Positions 48,773-60,670 of a stretch of DNA of 64,000 nt are shown here, piece after piece (position 1 is the first letter of the stretch; each line of letters starts with the position of its first letter). Where the stretch lies: assembly GCF_025602895.1 (NCBI RefSeq), contig NW_026516236.1:186001-250000 (forward strand). Direction: 5' to 3'. The DNA comes from Polychytrium aggregatum. Its lineage: Eukaryota; Chytridiomycota; Chytridiomycetes; Polychytriales. Both the position numbers and the translations under genes were made by a program. The notes under the pieces are model-generated. The model had not been told where the DNA came from and searched no databases. It saw only the letters and a program-made list of their open reading frames with translations.

Positions 48773-50832
48773 ATGTCAGTGAGCGTCGCTCAGCAGCAGC
48801 AGCAGCAATTTCCACCCCCGGAGGCCGTCCAGAAGGCGTCAAAGGCATGTCGACACATTCTTCTCACGCTCTCGGCCTTTGCCGCTCAAGACGACGCCTC
48901 GCGTCTCGCTCTGGAGACGAAGGTCCTGGTCCAGACCCTTGGGCCCTATCTGAATGCCGCACTCCTCGTTGAGCTCCAAGCCGTGTTGGGCCGGCTCGCC
49001 GGTCCAGGAGACGACGGCCACGAAGCCGAGCCGCATCACTGTCGCGAAGCCCTCGAGCTGGTCGAGAGCCTCCTCGATGAGATGGTGGCCAGCACCGGCG
49101 CTCTACCGGAAGCAGTACCAACAGCAACGCCAGTAGCAACATGGCCTGCGGCTCGCAGTTCCAAACAAGCCATTGAACCAACCCACGTTCTGACAGCAGG
49201 ATGCCAGGACGAACACGCAGACAGACCCATGTCCATCGAGATCCATCGCCCAGAGGAGCACCCTCACTTCTCTCGCTGTTCGGGGCAAAGTAGCTGTTTT
49301 AGGTGCACCTCGGCACGAAATGACGACGACACGACGCGCAGCGAGGCAGGTGAGCTCCAAAAACCGATGCAATCTGAGGGCTTTGCTTCGGGAGCAATAG
49401 CCTGGACAGGATACTGTCCGTTGCTGCTTTCGTTGCAGCGCGACACATCGAGCCATCTTCCGTGCTTGACGGCGTGTTGCAGTCCGTCGCGCTAACTACT
49501 CTTGTATCAGTCCCACCTGCGATGCAGCAGGTCAATGCTGGAGTGACCGTCTTTCTTTCACATCTCGGGCTCACCTACAGACTCGTGAATGTCGATCTAC
49601 CTGGCACTGAGGAGGCGATCAAGTCGGAGCTTTGGCGGCTGTTCCGACAGAGGTTTGCCCATGCCCCGCACTTTGACCCATGCGCATGCATCCTCCAAGT
49701 CTTTGATCCGCAGCATGCCGAGTTTTACATCCCGGACGACTGGACCAGAGCACTCGAGTATCCAGCGACTCTCAAGTTCCAGGTTCTAGCACCTCCACAC
49801 GATAGAGGCCCGAATGGAGCAATCAGCAGCGATTCATTGGATTGCAAGAACTCGCCCTCGACCCTTCACCAACGCATCCCACGGCACATCGCAAATGCGT
49901 CTTCGCATGAGCCTGGTTCCTCAGAGACCGAGGCACTAATTGCAAAACTCGCTGATCTAGTCCGCATCGAGCTTGCCAAGCGATCGCCAGAAGGACCTGC
50001 CGCCAGCCAAACAGCCGACGGAGCGATTGCGCCAGCAGCACCAGCATCAGCACCAGCACCAGCACCAGCAGCAACATCAGTAACAGCGGCGACCGAGTTG
50101 TCTCAGAGCAATCCACATCCCAACAGGATCCGTGTCGAACGCAGCCAGACCGAGCTCAAAGCCCTCCAGAGTGAAATTGCCGATCGGCTCGGAATGCTGA
50201 AGCAGCAGATTCTGCGACTCACAGCGGGCGGTGCGATCGATTTCGGCCCCATCCGAGATCTCCAGCAAATCCTCGAAGATCTCGGAAGCGATACGAGCGA
50301 GTACCGCCAGCTGCTGGATCGCTGCCGCAGCGAATGGAAGCGCATCTGGGAGTATGAGCTGAGCGAGATTGTGCGCGAGCAGAACCTGATCAAGTCTCAA
50401 GATCAGATGCTCCAGCAGTGGATCGGCGAGCAAGTAACCCTCGAAGGAGAGATCCACAGTGCCGTCTCGAGGATGCGGGCCGATCCACCAAAGTGCGCAA
50501 CGTCAGTGGCCCTGCCCATTGTCACCTGCGATCAGGTCAAGAGCGCACAGGCCGAGATGCTACAGGAGCTATCGCTGCGGGTCAGTCCCATGGACTCGGC
50601 CCGCAGAGTCGAGGCAGCTCAAAGATTCAGCGACCACCGAAGCATCCAGAGACTGTGCCGCATCGAGTACGAGAACGAGTTCAAGATGGAACTACGATCG
50701 GTGGTTCGGGAAAAGTGTACAAGATGGATGCGGGGTCTTCAGAGTGTGGATGAAGACCGGCAGCGCAAAGACCTGAGCTTGCTCAAGGAAACGCAGCTAT
50801 CCGTCACCGGATCCGACGCATCGAGATGCTGA
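48773..50832 (+). CDS. bud6: Bud6/Aip3-like actin and polarity protein
   Basis: Bud6/Aip3 helps formins nucleate actin cables and marks sites of polarised growth. Model: 48773..49349 and 49511..50832, phase 1, 632 residues. The N-terminal part (KACRHILLTLSAFAAQDD) is helical. The second exon opens with a beta-grasp-like module typical of the Aip3 family: VFLSHLGLTYRLVNVDLPGT, KSELWRLFRQRF, FDPQHAEFYIPDDW. After an Ala/Pro-rich linker comes a long helical region (ELKALQSEIADRLGMLKQQI; RCRSEWKRIWEYELSEIVRE), matching the Aip3 core. The start chosen is the ATG just after the heptamer repeat. I am fairly sure of the family, less of orthology. Confidence 0.75.
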
Positions 50833-51316
50833 AGGCAAAGTCGGCGGCATCTTGTCTGCGCATGATGTCTCGTATTTTGAGGCTGCCTTCAACCAATGAA
50901 AAGAAGCGTCGCTAAGCATCCTGCTCCCCCAATGATGATACCGACTGTGCACTCCACTGTCATTCCGCCACTCTACTGCACTGCGGCTACAGTGTTTCTA
51001 AGCAGAGTAACGAGATGTCCTGCCTGAGGGCTGTCATTACTGAGTCGTATTCATCAATCGGGGTCTCACTGAGATGTAATCTCGCCGAGCCATCACATCA
51101 CCGCTGTTGTCACGGTCGTTGTTGCCACGGTCGCCGGGGAACAGGACTGCTCGGGGCGCTCGAGGGACCCCATATGGCAGGGCTGGCGAGGTACTCCCCG
51201 CTCCTGCTCCTTCGGTTGGACGGCCAAGGTGGATGATACGTATGTGGTGTGCATTCCATTCAAAATGAGACCAGGGCGCACCGTTTCGCTTTATGAGCGC
51301 TGCGTAATCATCCAAA
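50833..51316. other. Intergenic, convergent 3' ends
   Basis: This lies between the Bud6-like stop (+) and the pseudokinase-LRR stop (-). Nothing but ccacggtcg-type small repeats near 51110. Confidence 0.5.
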
Positions 51317-54300
51317 TCATCCAAACATGTACACGTCCAGCAGCCCTTGCTCGACTCGAGGAAGCTCTTCCATCATCTGAATCGCGTGCTCGCTGATGCT
51401 GTTGTTGGACAGGTCCAGCAGCCGCAGCGTCTCGTTGTGCACGAGGCCGTCGATCAGACGCTGCAGGCCGCGCTCGCCCAGATGGTTGTCCACCAGATTC
51501 AGGTCCAGCAGCGATCGGTTGGTCTTCAGGCAGCTGGATAGCGCATCTGCGCCAGAGAGGCCGACGCCGTTCGACTCGAGATTGAGCTCCTGCAGCGACG
51601 GATTCTGGCGCAGGCCATCGCTCAGGGCATCGATGGTGAATCCGTTGAGCTGGTTGTGGCTCAGGTCGAGCTTGAGCAGTCTTTGGTTCTTGCTCAGCAT
51701 CTCGCCCAGCGACGGACCGTTGCAGATCCTGTTGTTGCCCAGCAGCAGCGTTTGGAGTCCACTGTTTACGCTCAAGGATGTGGCCAAGGCATTCAATCCC
51801 TCGTCCGATACGCTACACATGGCCAGATCCAGATGGGCCAGGGCGGCGTTGACTCGGAACATCTTGGCCAAGTGCTTGACGCCTTCGTTGCCGATCTCGT
51901 TGCCCGTGAGGACCAGGGATTGGACGGAGCGGTTGAGAAGCAGGCCGTCAGCCAGGTGCCCGGCACCGACCATGGTGATCAGGTTGTCTCCGATGGTAAC
52001 CTGGCGCAGCACTTGGTTGACCTTGAAGACTTCGCCAAGACTGAGAGCACCTTCGTCTCCGATGGTGTTGTTGCCAAGGTGCAGCACCTCCAGGCTCGTG
52101 TTGAACTTGAGGGCTTGCAGGCTGCGGCCACCCTCTTCTCCGGCACGAACGTTCTGGAGATGCAGCTCCTTCAGTACTGCATTATGCTTGAGCATGTTCA
52201 GCAGGGGCCGGAGCCCCTCGTCGCCGATCTGCGATCCACTAAGCTTGAGCACCTGGAGGCTTCCGTTGATCTTGAGCATCTCGCCGATGGCTCGAGCGCT
52301 GTCGATGTCGATCATGTTGCTCTCGAGACCCAAGTGAGCCACATCGTTGTGGGTGCTGATGGCCTCGCACAGCGCTTGTATGCCTTCGTTGGTGAGTGAG
52401 CCGCCGTAGATGTTGAGCTTTTGCAGTCGGCAGCCGTTAACGAGGGCTTTGGCCAACGCAACTGCACCTCTGTCGCCGATAGGGCTGGACCAAAAGTCGA
52501 GCTCCCGCAGCGAATGATTCTTGAGGAGTGCGTCGCCAAGACGCACAGAATCGGCTCCGAGGGCCAAGCCGTGGATCCGGAGCTCGCGCAGGGTGGTGTT
52601 GATCTTCAGAGCCTCGAACACGAGCTCAGAATCCTTGGCCCCCAGGCTGAAGAACGTGCACGAGGTCGAGTTCCATTCACGCAGCTTGCTTTTGAAGTTG
52701 GACTGGAACTGGAGGATCTTGGGCTTGTCGACAGAGGAGTCTGAGCGGCAGAAGCAAAGCGGGTGGTTCAAAGTCAGTCCGGCCCAAAGTGGAGGCCATT
52801 TGGCATTATCGAGTTGCTTGCCCGTACAAATCGGTGTTTGCCGAGCAATAGCGCAGTTTGGCAAACAGGAAGAGCATTTTGGACAATGCCTGCACACATA
52901 CCTCTGATATGGAGCGAGGCAGCGCTTTTGACTGGGTCGCCAAAGCCGCGATCGAAAAGAAGTATGTTGAACGCATTTGTGAGCAACTACGACGAACGCA
53001 GTCACATTCTCGACTGATAAGCAGCACCGTTCCGTGACTCATTCAGTGCGGCATGTCCATCGGAGCACTGATGTAAGCATACCATTCCGGAGTGATCTGA
53101 ACTCTGCCACATCAACCTTTTCGACCTTGCTCTGGAGCTCCTCGAGCATCTCGCGCTCGAAATCCCGTTGTAGCTGGGCTTCGGTCGAGGCTATAATCTG
53201 CAGCAGCTGGTCGTATACTTGGCCCATATCCGGGCGGCTCTCGGGTCGGGTCGAGAGACACTTCTTGATCAGGGCGACAAATGACTTGGGGGTGCCGACA
53301 TCCTGCAAGATGCCCTCGTTCAGGTCGGTCCATATCTGGGGCTCAAGGCCAGTAAACGCCTGCAGATCGATGGCCAGGGGATCATCGAGCACCGTCCGGC
53401 TCTGGCCAAATGGCCCCTTGAGTAGCGCGAGCTCGGTCATGATGACACCGACGGCAAATACATCGGACAGGAATGTGACCTAACACAGGGCAGGTTGCCG
53501 CCGCGGACAGAGAGGTTGGTTGACATGGCATAGCAGGGCACAGCGTCGCAAGACCGGCATATCGTATCGGTGCTGCACAGAAAAAGAAGTGGGCCGTTGC
53601 AGTGGTGCCCCCCAAAGCTTCGCTGGCAGGGCTAGTTCTGCTCGTCTCGTCCACACGCCTTACCGGTGCATCGGGATCGGCACTCAGCTCAGGGGCTTCG
53701 TAAATCTTGGCCAGGTTATCGATCCCAGGCTGCCGTGAGGTAAGCAGGAACCCCGCACGGCCAAAACGGAAGCCAAACCCAGCGACCTTGGCCCTGAGGT
53801 CATCGTCGAGCAGAACCCAATCGGAGGTGAGGCTGCCGTGCGGGCCATAGGTCTCCTGCAGTTCCAGCAGGCCCTCGACGACATCGGCGGCGATCTGGAT
53901 GCGGTCCTTCCAGGCGACGTTCAGGGGGGCCTTGTTGTGGTTGCGGCGCAGGAGCGATGCCAATGTGCCCATAACGGTGGTCTCCGAGACAATCGCATAG
54001 TCGCCAAGAGGGGCTTGCTGGGCGATTCCAAAGATGCGGGCGAGGCGAGGATGGCGGATCTTTGTCAGAGTCGTGATGTCATACTGCATCTCATGGAGGG
54101 CTTCGTCCGTTGGACAGGAAATGGGTGTAATGGCAACCGACTGCGAGCCCAGCGGACTGGGGTCGTCGAGCGACGGCTGCGGCCGATACTTGGCCACGAT
54201 GACCTCGCCAAAGAACGAGCTGAGTCGAAGGACCGGAGCCTCGCTGGGGGTGCCTGGCGGGACCTCGGTGTCGGGCAGGTTTCCGGCGAGCATGGCGAGG

Positions 54301-54565
54301 AGGGCTGGAGCTTGATGAACGGGGGCAGCTGCGTTGGCCGGGAAGGAGAGCCGATGGCCAGGATGGCGACGTTGGCGACGTTGGCGATGTGCAGCTGCGG
54401 CGATGAGAACGAACCCCCGTCCGAAGGCAAGACTGGAGAGATTTTGCTCGTGGCGACAACCGCATGCCCCTTCGTCTGCCAAGGTCGCTCATGCCCAACG
54501 CACTCGCGCACAATCAGCAAGCCGGCCTTGTCCACCAACGCAGTCGGCAGCGCCGCATCCGCTGA
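51317..54565 (-). CDS. Pseudokinase with C-terminal leucine-rich repeats
   Basis: Exons in phase: complement 54415..54565, 53664..54328, 53083..53479 and 51317..52740; at least 878 residues. The first exon with the ATG was not found. The kinase fold is clear: GEVIVAKYRP (lysine kept), LHEMQYDITTLTKIRHPRL (helix C), APELSA, SDVFAVGVIMTELALL and CLSTRPESRPDM. The catalytic loop reads HGSLTSDWVLL where HRDLxxxN is expected, and DFG is GFG, so catalytic Asp, Asn and metal-binding Asp are all lost. The last exon encodes about 15 ribonuclease-inhibitor-type repeats of 28 residues (for example LSGSQIGDEGLRPLLNML; LDLSNNSISEHA). Probably a signalling scaffold; partners unknown. Confidence 0.82.
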
Positions 54566-55010
54566 CTGAAACGAGGCAAGCAGATGTGTTCATGGTGCCC
54601 GACGCTGGCCTGACGGGAGGATACCGGTGCATCCAGCATCGTCGTCGCCGTCGCTGCAGTCGCCATCTGCAGTCGCCATCTGCAGCATCGGCCAGAGCAC
54701 AATCAGAGCACAATCAGACCACAATCAGAGCACAATCAGAGCGCCGCTCACGTGTCTCGAGTCGTTCGCGACATGGCACACACACACGCCGACGCCACGT
54801 GATCCACCGCATTCCAGCCAACCAATCGCAGGCGCCGCCATGAGTCGGCCGGGTCCCGTGGGCGCATGTGACTGTGTGAGACGCATTTTTTTCGGCCCTC
54901 AGTGTTGGCGATCGGCAAAAGCGCAAAACGATTCCCAGCCCCGAGCGCGAAGAGCCTGCGAGCGATCCCCGTCGTCTGGCCACGAGCTGACTCTGCACTT
55001 CCACAGCACC
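54566..55010. promoter_or_regulatory. Shared 5' region of pseudokinase-LRR and uL4m genes
   Basis: Contains cgccatctgcagt repeats near 54656-54690 and an 11-bp repeat (agagcacaatc) at 54695..54742. The missing first exon of the pseudokinase gene may lie here. No further gene seen. Confidence 0.4.
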
Positions 55011-56758
55011 ATGTCTCTCCTGGCGTCTGTCCGAGCCATTGCATCGAACCTGGGAAGCTTCAAAACGGTATGCGGAGTGCCTCCCCGAGACCCCCTGTGG
55101 CCCAGAGTGCGAGCCGTCAACCGACGAGAAACGTGGCATATATGAGCGCATGGGACGGTGCGGCATAATCGGGCAGGCCTCATTGGACAAGATCGTGGAT
55201 GAGAGTGTCGCCGGCGGATCAGCAGTGGCGAAGCGATTGACGGCTGGGCGACGCTAACCGGCTATCCATCATGGGCGTGTCTCACCGCCGACGACTGGCC
55301 ACTTGATTCCTCGATCAATCAACAACCGAACATCAGGCTTTCCAGTCACGGATCTACTCGTCTGTCTCGGCTGCCGGACACAGCACCCTCTATGCTGGCG
55401 AATATGAGTTCAAGTCGGCCTCGGGATCGGATGTGCCGATTCATCTGTATCCGCTGACACCTGTTGTGAAGCTGCAAGACGACTCCAAGATTCCCTTTGA
55501 TCAAGTGCCGCAGTTCACCGATCGTGAAAGTAATTACATCCCCGCACCACTCGTGGCAGCATCTCGTGTGTTGGAGTGTCCGCATCCAATGGCTTCACGA
55601 AACATCGAATATGCCGGGTGGCGACAGAGGCGCCTGTACCGACGAGAAATGTGCTCGTCGAAGGAGATACTGACGACTCGACCCTCACCCTGCATCCTCG
55701 ATCGGTGACCGTTCTCGTGGTGTGCCCAACTTGATCGCCCCGGAACCCATGCGTCCTCGGCGTCAACTCAACGGGACCACCCGGTCATATCAACGCGGCG
55801 ACAAACCACCCGGCAACAACCTGTCTAGACGAGTGGTGGAAAGCGAAATATGTGCACGCCTGGCTGCGATCGTTCTCGACAGGCGAGTACGCGGGATTGG
55901 TGGAGCTCGACCGATCCGTCTTTGGCTCCACTGTCCGTCAGGACCTGCTTCGTCGGGGACTTCGATACGAAGAGGCATGGATGAAGCAGGGAACGGAGAG
56001 CACCAAGGCCCTCGGCCAGGTCCGTGGCACAACGAAGAAGGCATATGCACAAAAGGGCCGCGGCAAGGCGAGAGTTGGCACTCTGCGAGCCCCGCAGTTC
56101 CGAGGAGGTGAGTGTGGACACGTCTGCAGGATTGACCGGCTGCCCCGAGGAGCGTGGCTCTGCAAGAGACTCAGATCGAAGGGCCGATGTAGCCAGTTGG
56201 CAGAGCGGCCCGGCTGAACGGCTTGGCAGAGCGGCCTGCCGAATGGCTTGGCAGGTCGAGCATCGATTGCCGCTCGCATGGGGCTGTCTTCTGACCCTAT
56301 CCTGGCAACTTTGCACACAATCGCCATAAGGCTACAATGTCCACGGTCCCCGCCCGCACCTGAAAACTCACGACATCAACCGCAAGGTTTACGATGCATG
56401 CATCCGAACGGGCCTGTCCACCAAGTTTGCACAGGACCAGATCACCATCGTCGACAGCCTGGCGCTTGCCGAGGAGGGCAAGGAGGAGCTGCGACAGCGC
56501 CTGGAGAACCTGAATATGATGGGCAAGCGCTGCTACGTTCTGTACGGCAGCGAAGATCCCACCGAGATCCAGAACTTGATCTCGGTCGCAGACTCGTTCG
56601 AGCGGCTGCGTCGAAGCGAAGAGCTGCCCCATGGCGAGCGGCCCGTCGTCGTGGCATGGGCCCGCAATGTCAGTCTGACCCCCATGATGGACTTTGAGCA
56701 TCTGATAATCGACAAGGCTGCCGTCGAAGTTCTCGAGGAAATGTACCGAGTCGACTAG
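55011..56758 (+). CDS. Mitochondrial ribosomal protein uL4m
   Basis: Large-subunit protein of the mitochondrial ribosome (bacterial L4; yeast Yml6). Exons: 55011..55067, 55337 to about 55533, about 55643..55728, 55834..56107 and 56331..56758. Exon 1 (MSLLASVRAIASNLGSFKT) looks like a targeting peptide. Family signature: ELDRSVFGSTVRQDLLRRGL, TTKKAYAQKGRGKARVG, APQFRGG then YNVHGPRPHLKTHDINRKVY. The C-terminal exon finishes with HLIIDKAAVEVLEEMYRVD. The joins around 55534-55833 are the weakest: two donors there are non-standard. It diverges from the pseudokinase gene. Confidence 0.9.
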
Positions 56759-57117
56759 GTTGTCGAGCCGGCTGAGGGATCCTGGAAACAACGGCCGAGT
56801 CTCGCAGCGATGAGCGACGCATGTAAAACAGGAGCCGCCCTGGTGGTGCGGTGCAAATACATTCACATCAAACACCGAATCGCTCGATGTGAGACGTCCA
56901 TGACTGCGTCCCTCTGCCAAGGGATTGACACGGCACGGATTCGTGGGTGCTTGCCAGAGAGCAGCGATATCCACGATCAACTGGGATGGGGCAGCCGGGC
57001 CGCTGGCAAACAAACGCTTCTTTTCTCGATCGGACGAAAGGGTGCAATCCGCTCGGGCTCTCGCTGACATCGCCCAGGGCCAATAACGCACCGTTCAAAA
57101 TACCGAGCTCCGATGCC

Positions 57118-57896
57118 ATGGCTTGCAAGTTGCAAGGACCAAGACTCACTTGCCAGACGCCGCCGTCGTCGTCGACAGCGACCATCGCCGATATCCAAAA
57201 GCGAGACGATGCGATGATTCAGATCATGAGCGATCCGCTCACAATGCAGCATCTGCCGTTCCTGAGCAAGTGGACCCAGGAAACGATGGCGGCACGACGA
57301 GAGGGACAGCTGGAAGGTAAGGACGTTGATTTGAGGAGTTCAGCGCGAGTGTCGTCGATCAGGGAGCAGCAGATCGAGGATGCTGTGGATACGGCCCGTT
57401 ACGATATTGTCATGCAATGCTGACGACACTTGGCGGATACGCATGCCCAGGGAGTCTCCGCGGTGAGCAGCTGCCATTCGACGTCTACGAGGGCACCCGG
57501 CTGATCGGAACGGCTGGATTCAGGTCGCTGGAGAATGTCGAGCAAGACGATCCCAACACCAAGCTGCTGGTTGGCGAGTTTGGCATGATCCTGAACCACT
57601 CGCATTGGGGACAGGGATACGGCACCGAGGCCCACTTCCTGGTGCTGGAGTATGGCTTTGCAGAGCTCAAGGTCGACTCTGTGTTTTTCCAAACGGCCGA
57701 TGCCAATTCGGCGATGAAGGGGTTCTTTGAGAAAGTCTTTGGAACCAACAAGACAGAGACCCATCGCGAATGGGCTGCGTTCTACGACGGAGATGTTTGT
57801 CGGTACGATCTGACCCGGGAGCAATGGTATGGGTCCGTTCGGGAGAGGACACTGCGTCGCCTCGAGCAGGCAGCTGCAGCCAATATGCAGCAATAG
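57118..57896 (+). CDS. GNAT-family N-acetyltransferase
   Basis: An acetyl-CoA dependent acetyltransferase of the GNAT fold, RimJ/RimL-like. Model: 57118..57316 and 57451..57896, phase 1, 214 residues. The acetyl-CoA loop is NHSHWGQGYGTEA, followed by LEYGFAELKVDSVFFQTADA and NSAMKGFFEKVFG, the usual beta5-alpha order. Exon 1 has the N-terminal MSDPLTMQHLPF element. The start is the ATG that puts KLQGPRLTC first, as in relatives; an upstream frame is open but unlike the family. Substrate unknown. Donor gtaagg. Confidence 0.87.
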
Positions 57897-59011
57897 TCAG
57901 CAATAGCCAGCAATAGCCAGCAATAGCCAGCAATAGCCAGCAATGGTCAGCAACGAAGCAGAATACAGTTGCAGATGCATCCAAGCCAAACAGCAGCGAC
58001 GGACGATGGGCGATGGACGATCCAGGACGGAGCGGGCACAGCGAGCGATCATCGGGCTGCTGCCGGCTCGGTTGGTGTGAAGGCAGTCGCAAGGGCGAGA
58101 GGTGTGATGTGATGATCAACCGATGGACCACACAGCGAGTTATTGACGAAGCAGGGTCGTCAACGAAGCAACCGAGACTGCAGCGATGCCATTGTACCAT
58201 CATCCAGGATCCAGGATCCAGGACCCAGCATTCTCTGTTCCACACCTAGCATTCTCCACTCCACACCTAGCATTCTCCACTCCACACCCAGCATCCAGAT
58301 CCAGCATTCCCCATGCCACTGATGCGACGCCATCGCCGTCGCTCGCTGGTCAAGCACCACCCCACTCCAGATCGGCATCATTATTTCCAATCGACCAGAG
58401 ATGGACGGATTGATTGCCTGGTGCCAAGAGACAAACGGCCGAGATCCGACATTGACGGATATCGATGGACATTGGAATGCCGCGACATGGATGGACATTA
58501 ATGCAGCCACTCGATCCAATCACACCGCACCGATTGAACACCACCCACGTCTGAACAGAGAACACCGGTCCAGCAGACACCTGCAGTTCGCAGACAGCAC
58601 CAGTCCAGTCCATCCATCCGATACCGAACGGCCACCAGCCAAACAGACATCAATTGATATCAATTAGACAGCAAGGGAGTTGAACCCTCGGCTGTCCGGA
58701 ATGGGTTGTGTGTCCTCACTGACCGTCCTCCCTTGCGGAAGTCCTGTCCTGTGCAGGGTCATCACGGGTTTCCAAAAAGTGGGCCACTGCTCTTGGTGAC
58801 TCTCCGACACGGGATTTTTTAGTAAAAGGCGAAAAAATCGTGCGAATGCGAGAAAGTCGAGCAGGATGCCGGTGCAAAGACTTGCCGCCCGCCCGCCCTT
58901 TTATACCGCTGTGCCGCCACCCGTTCCGTGTCCCCCGTTCCGTGTCCGATCACCGCGTGGCTTGTGCGCAGCATCGGTGGCTGGCGCCGTCGATTGGCTG
59001 GCCACGTGTCG

Positions 59012-59051
<40 letters not shown>

Positions 59052-59649
59052 TCACACATTCACACATTCACACATTCACACATTCACACATTCACACATT
59101 CACACATTCACACCTGACAATCACTCCGATACTACCCCGGTATCAGCTCAGTATCATCCCAGTATCATCCCGCAATATCAAACCTAGCATCCAAGATATA
59201 CTGCAGCCACTCCTCACATGCTCGCCATCGTCAGCATGTCCAACTTGCTCGACATCGTCCTCCACGACTTGCACTGCCTGTTGGTGGACGATCGACAGGA
59301 TCCATTCCATGTCTTGGCCAGATCAGCCATCACTGCCACCACCATCACCACCACCATCACCACCACCACCACCACCATCTCGCCGTCGCTCGCGCTCGAC
59401 CGGCATGCACTCGTGGCCAATTGATCGCCGTCTCTATTTTTGCACGACCCCGGCGACTGGCATCGGCCACTGAGCGCTGGCCTGGCCGCGATTGGCTTGT
59501 CTCTCATCCTGTCCTTCCATCGGATCTTGCTTGAGTTTGCCGCCTCTCATCTGGATCAGATCAAGCCTCGCTCCACCTCAACCAATTGCCTCGTTGCCGA
59601 GCTTGCAAAGGCTGTTCTCTCGCAGCATCCTGCTCCGCCCGCCCCGGCC
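57897..59649. other. Long intergenic region with repeats
   Basis: No gene supported over 1.7 kb. Holds agcaatagcc repeats (57886..57950), about 20-bp repeats of ccacacctagcattctcca (58240..58305), a hairpin gacagcaaggg...cggctgtc (58670..58700) that resembles a tRNA T-arm plus acceptor, a CA repeat with octamers, and a caccaccat run (59338..59382). Confidence 0.5.
59012..59113. repeat. CA microsatellite running into attcacac octamers
   Basis: About 20 ca units (59012..59051) followed by about eight attcacac units, consistent with one repeat having grown from the other. Confidence 0.93.
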
Positions 59650-60003
59650 ATGATCCAAACCCTTCGAAGCCTCCGTCCCTTCTCGCCTCTCTCCCGAGCG
59701 GCCTCGCCCCGCTTCTTCACCACAGCCTCCTCGGCCTCTCCACGGCCCTCGATCCCGGTGGTGACGCTCTATACCCGGCAGTACTGCGGTCTCTGCGAGG
59801 AAGCCCTCGAGGCCATACAGCGCGTTCAGAAAAAGATCGACTTTGATTACGTCCTCGTCGACATCGACAAGCGAGAGAACAAAGAATGGCTCCGGGTGTA
59901 CATGTACGATGTCCCGGTGCTGCACGTCAATGGCGAGCCCTTTATGATGCATGCCGTCGATGAGGCGCTCTTGGAACAAGAAATCATTAGTGTGTCAAAG
60001 TGA
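59650..60003 (+). CDS. Glutaredoxin-like (DUF836) protein, probably mitochondrial
   Basis: A single exon of 117 residues. Residues 1-30 (MIQTLRSLRPFSPLSRAASP) are Arg/Ser-rich, a likely mitochondrial presequence. The thioredoxin-fold core follows: VTLYTRQYCGLCEEALEAI with a CxxC pair, FDYVLVDIDKRENKEWL, then YDVPVLHVNGEP with the cis-Pro loop. Same layout as yeast YDR286C and human C5orf63. Possible dithiol oxidoreductase; substrate unknown. The ATG is the first in frame. Confidence 0.88.
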   Translation: MIQTLRSLRPFSPLSRAASPRFFTTASSASPRPSIPVVTLYTRQYCGLCEEALEAIQRVQKKIDFDYVLVDIDKRENKEWLRVYMYDVPVLHVNGEPFMMHAVDEALLEQEIISVSK

Positions 60004-60670
60004 ACCCTGGCGGTCTCGGGAGGGCGATCGATTGGGCAATCACCAATTCCTCGATGAGCGAGAACGTCTCAATCCGGCCTTCGGATATTCACTCGCCCCC
60101 CCCCGATCCAGCGTTTGAATGTCCTCGAACTCGACCGAATAAAGTCTCTGCCTCCGGCCCATACACCAAATTTGCCACAACAGCGCAGTCTCGCAGTCTC
60201 GCTTCGGCACCAACGGCCCTGGGCAGCACCAAACGCGGCACAGCCAATTTGCCATTCAGCGCCCCTAACACGCCCTGGGGTTTCTGCAATGCCGACTGTG
60301 TTGGTGAGTCTCTGTATTCAATACAAACGCGGAGTGCGTCGAATGCAAGTCTGCGGACATCCGAAAGAAGGAAAGAAGGTAGGGTGGTGCAAGACATTGA
60401 GATGGCGAATCACGGAAACGAAAGGAGGGAAATCAAAGCAAAGGGACAAGCATTTATTCGTGGTGTATTTGGAGTGCGTGGCATCAGGCGGCTCTTTTCC
60501 AGCACGAGGCTGACGAGCCAGCCCAGGAGGTTGTGTTGGTTTTGGTTTTGGTTCTGGTTCTGGTTCTGGTGTTGGCTTTGGTGTGGGTCGGATCGGTATT
60601 GGTTGATATGACTGGGTGGTCGTCAGAGGGCCTGTGGTGGCGCACCGACGCCTTCAATGACGCCCATCTT
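60004..60670. other. Intergenic, convergent 3' ends
   Basis: Between the glutaredoxin-like stop (+) and the Rab7 stop (-). Contains a ggttttggttctggttct hexamer-type run at 60535..60576. No gene seen. Confidence 0.5.

Noticed and set aside
52910-53035. Short plus-strand frame starting MERGSAFDWVAKAAIEKKYV
   Set aside because: It sits in an intron of the pseudokinase gene, opposite strand, 41 codons, no family and no supporting context.
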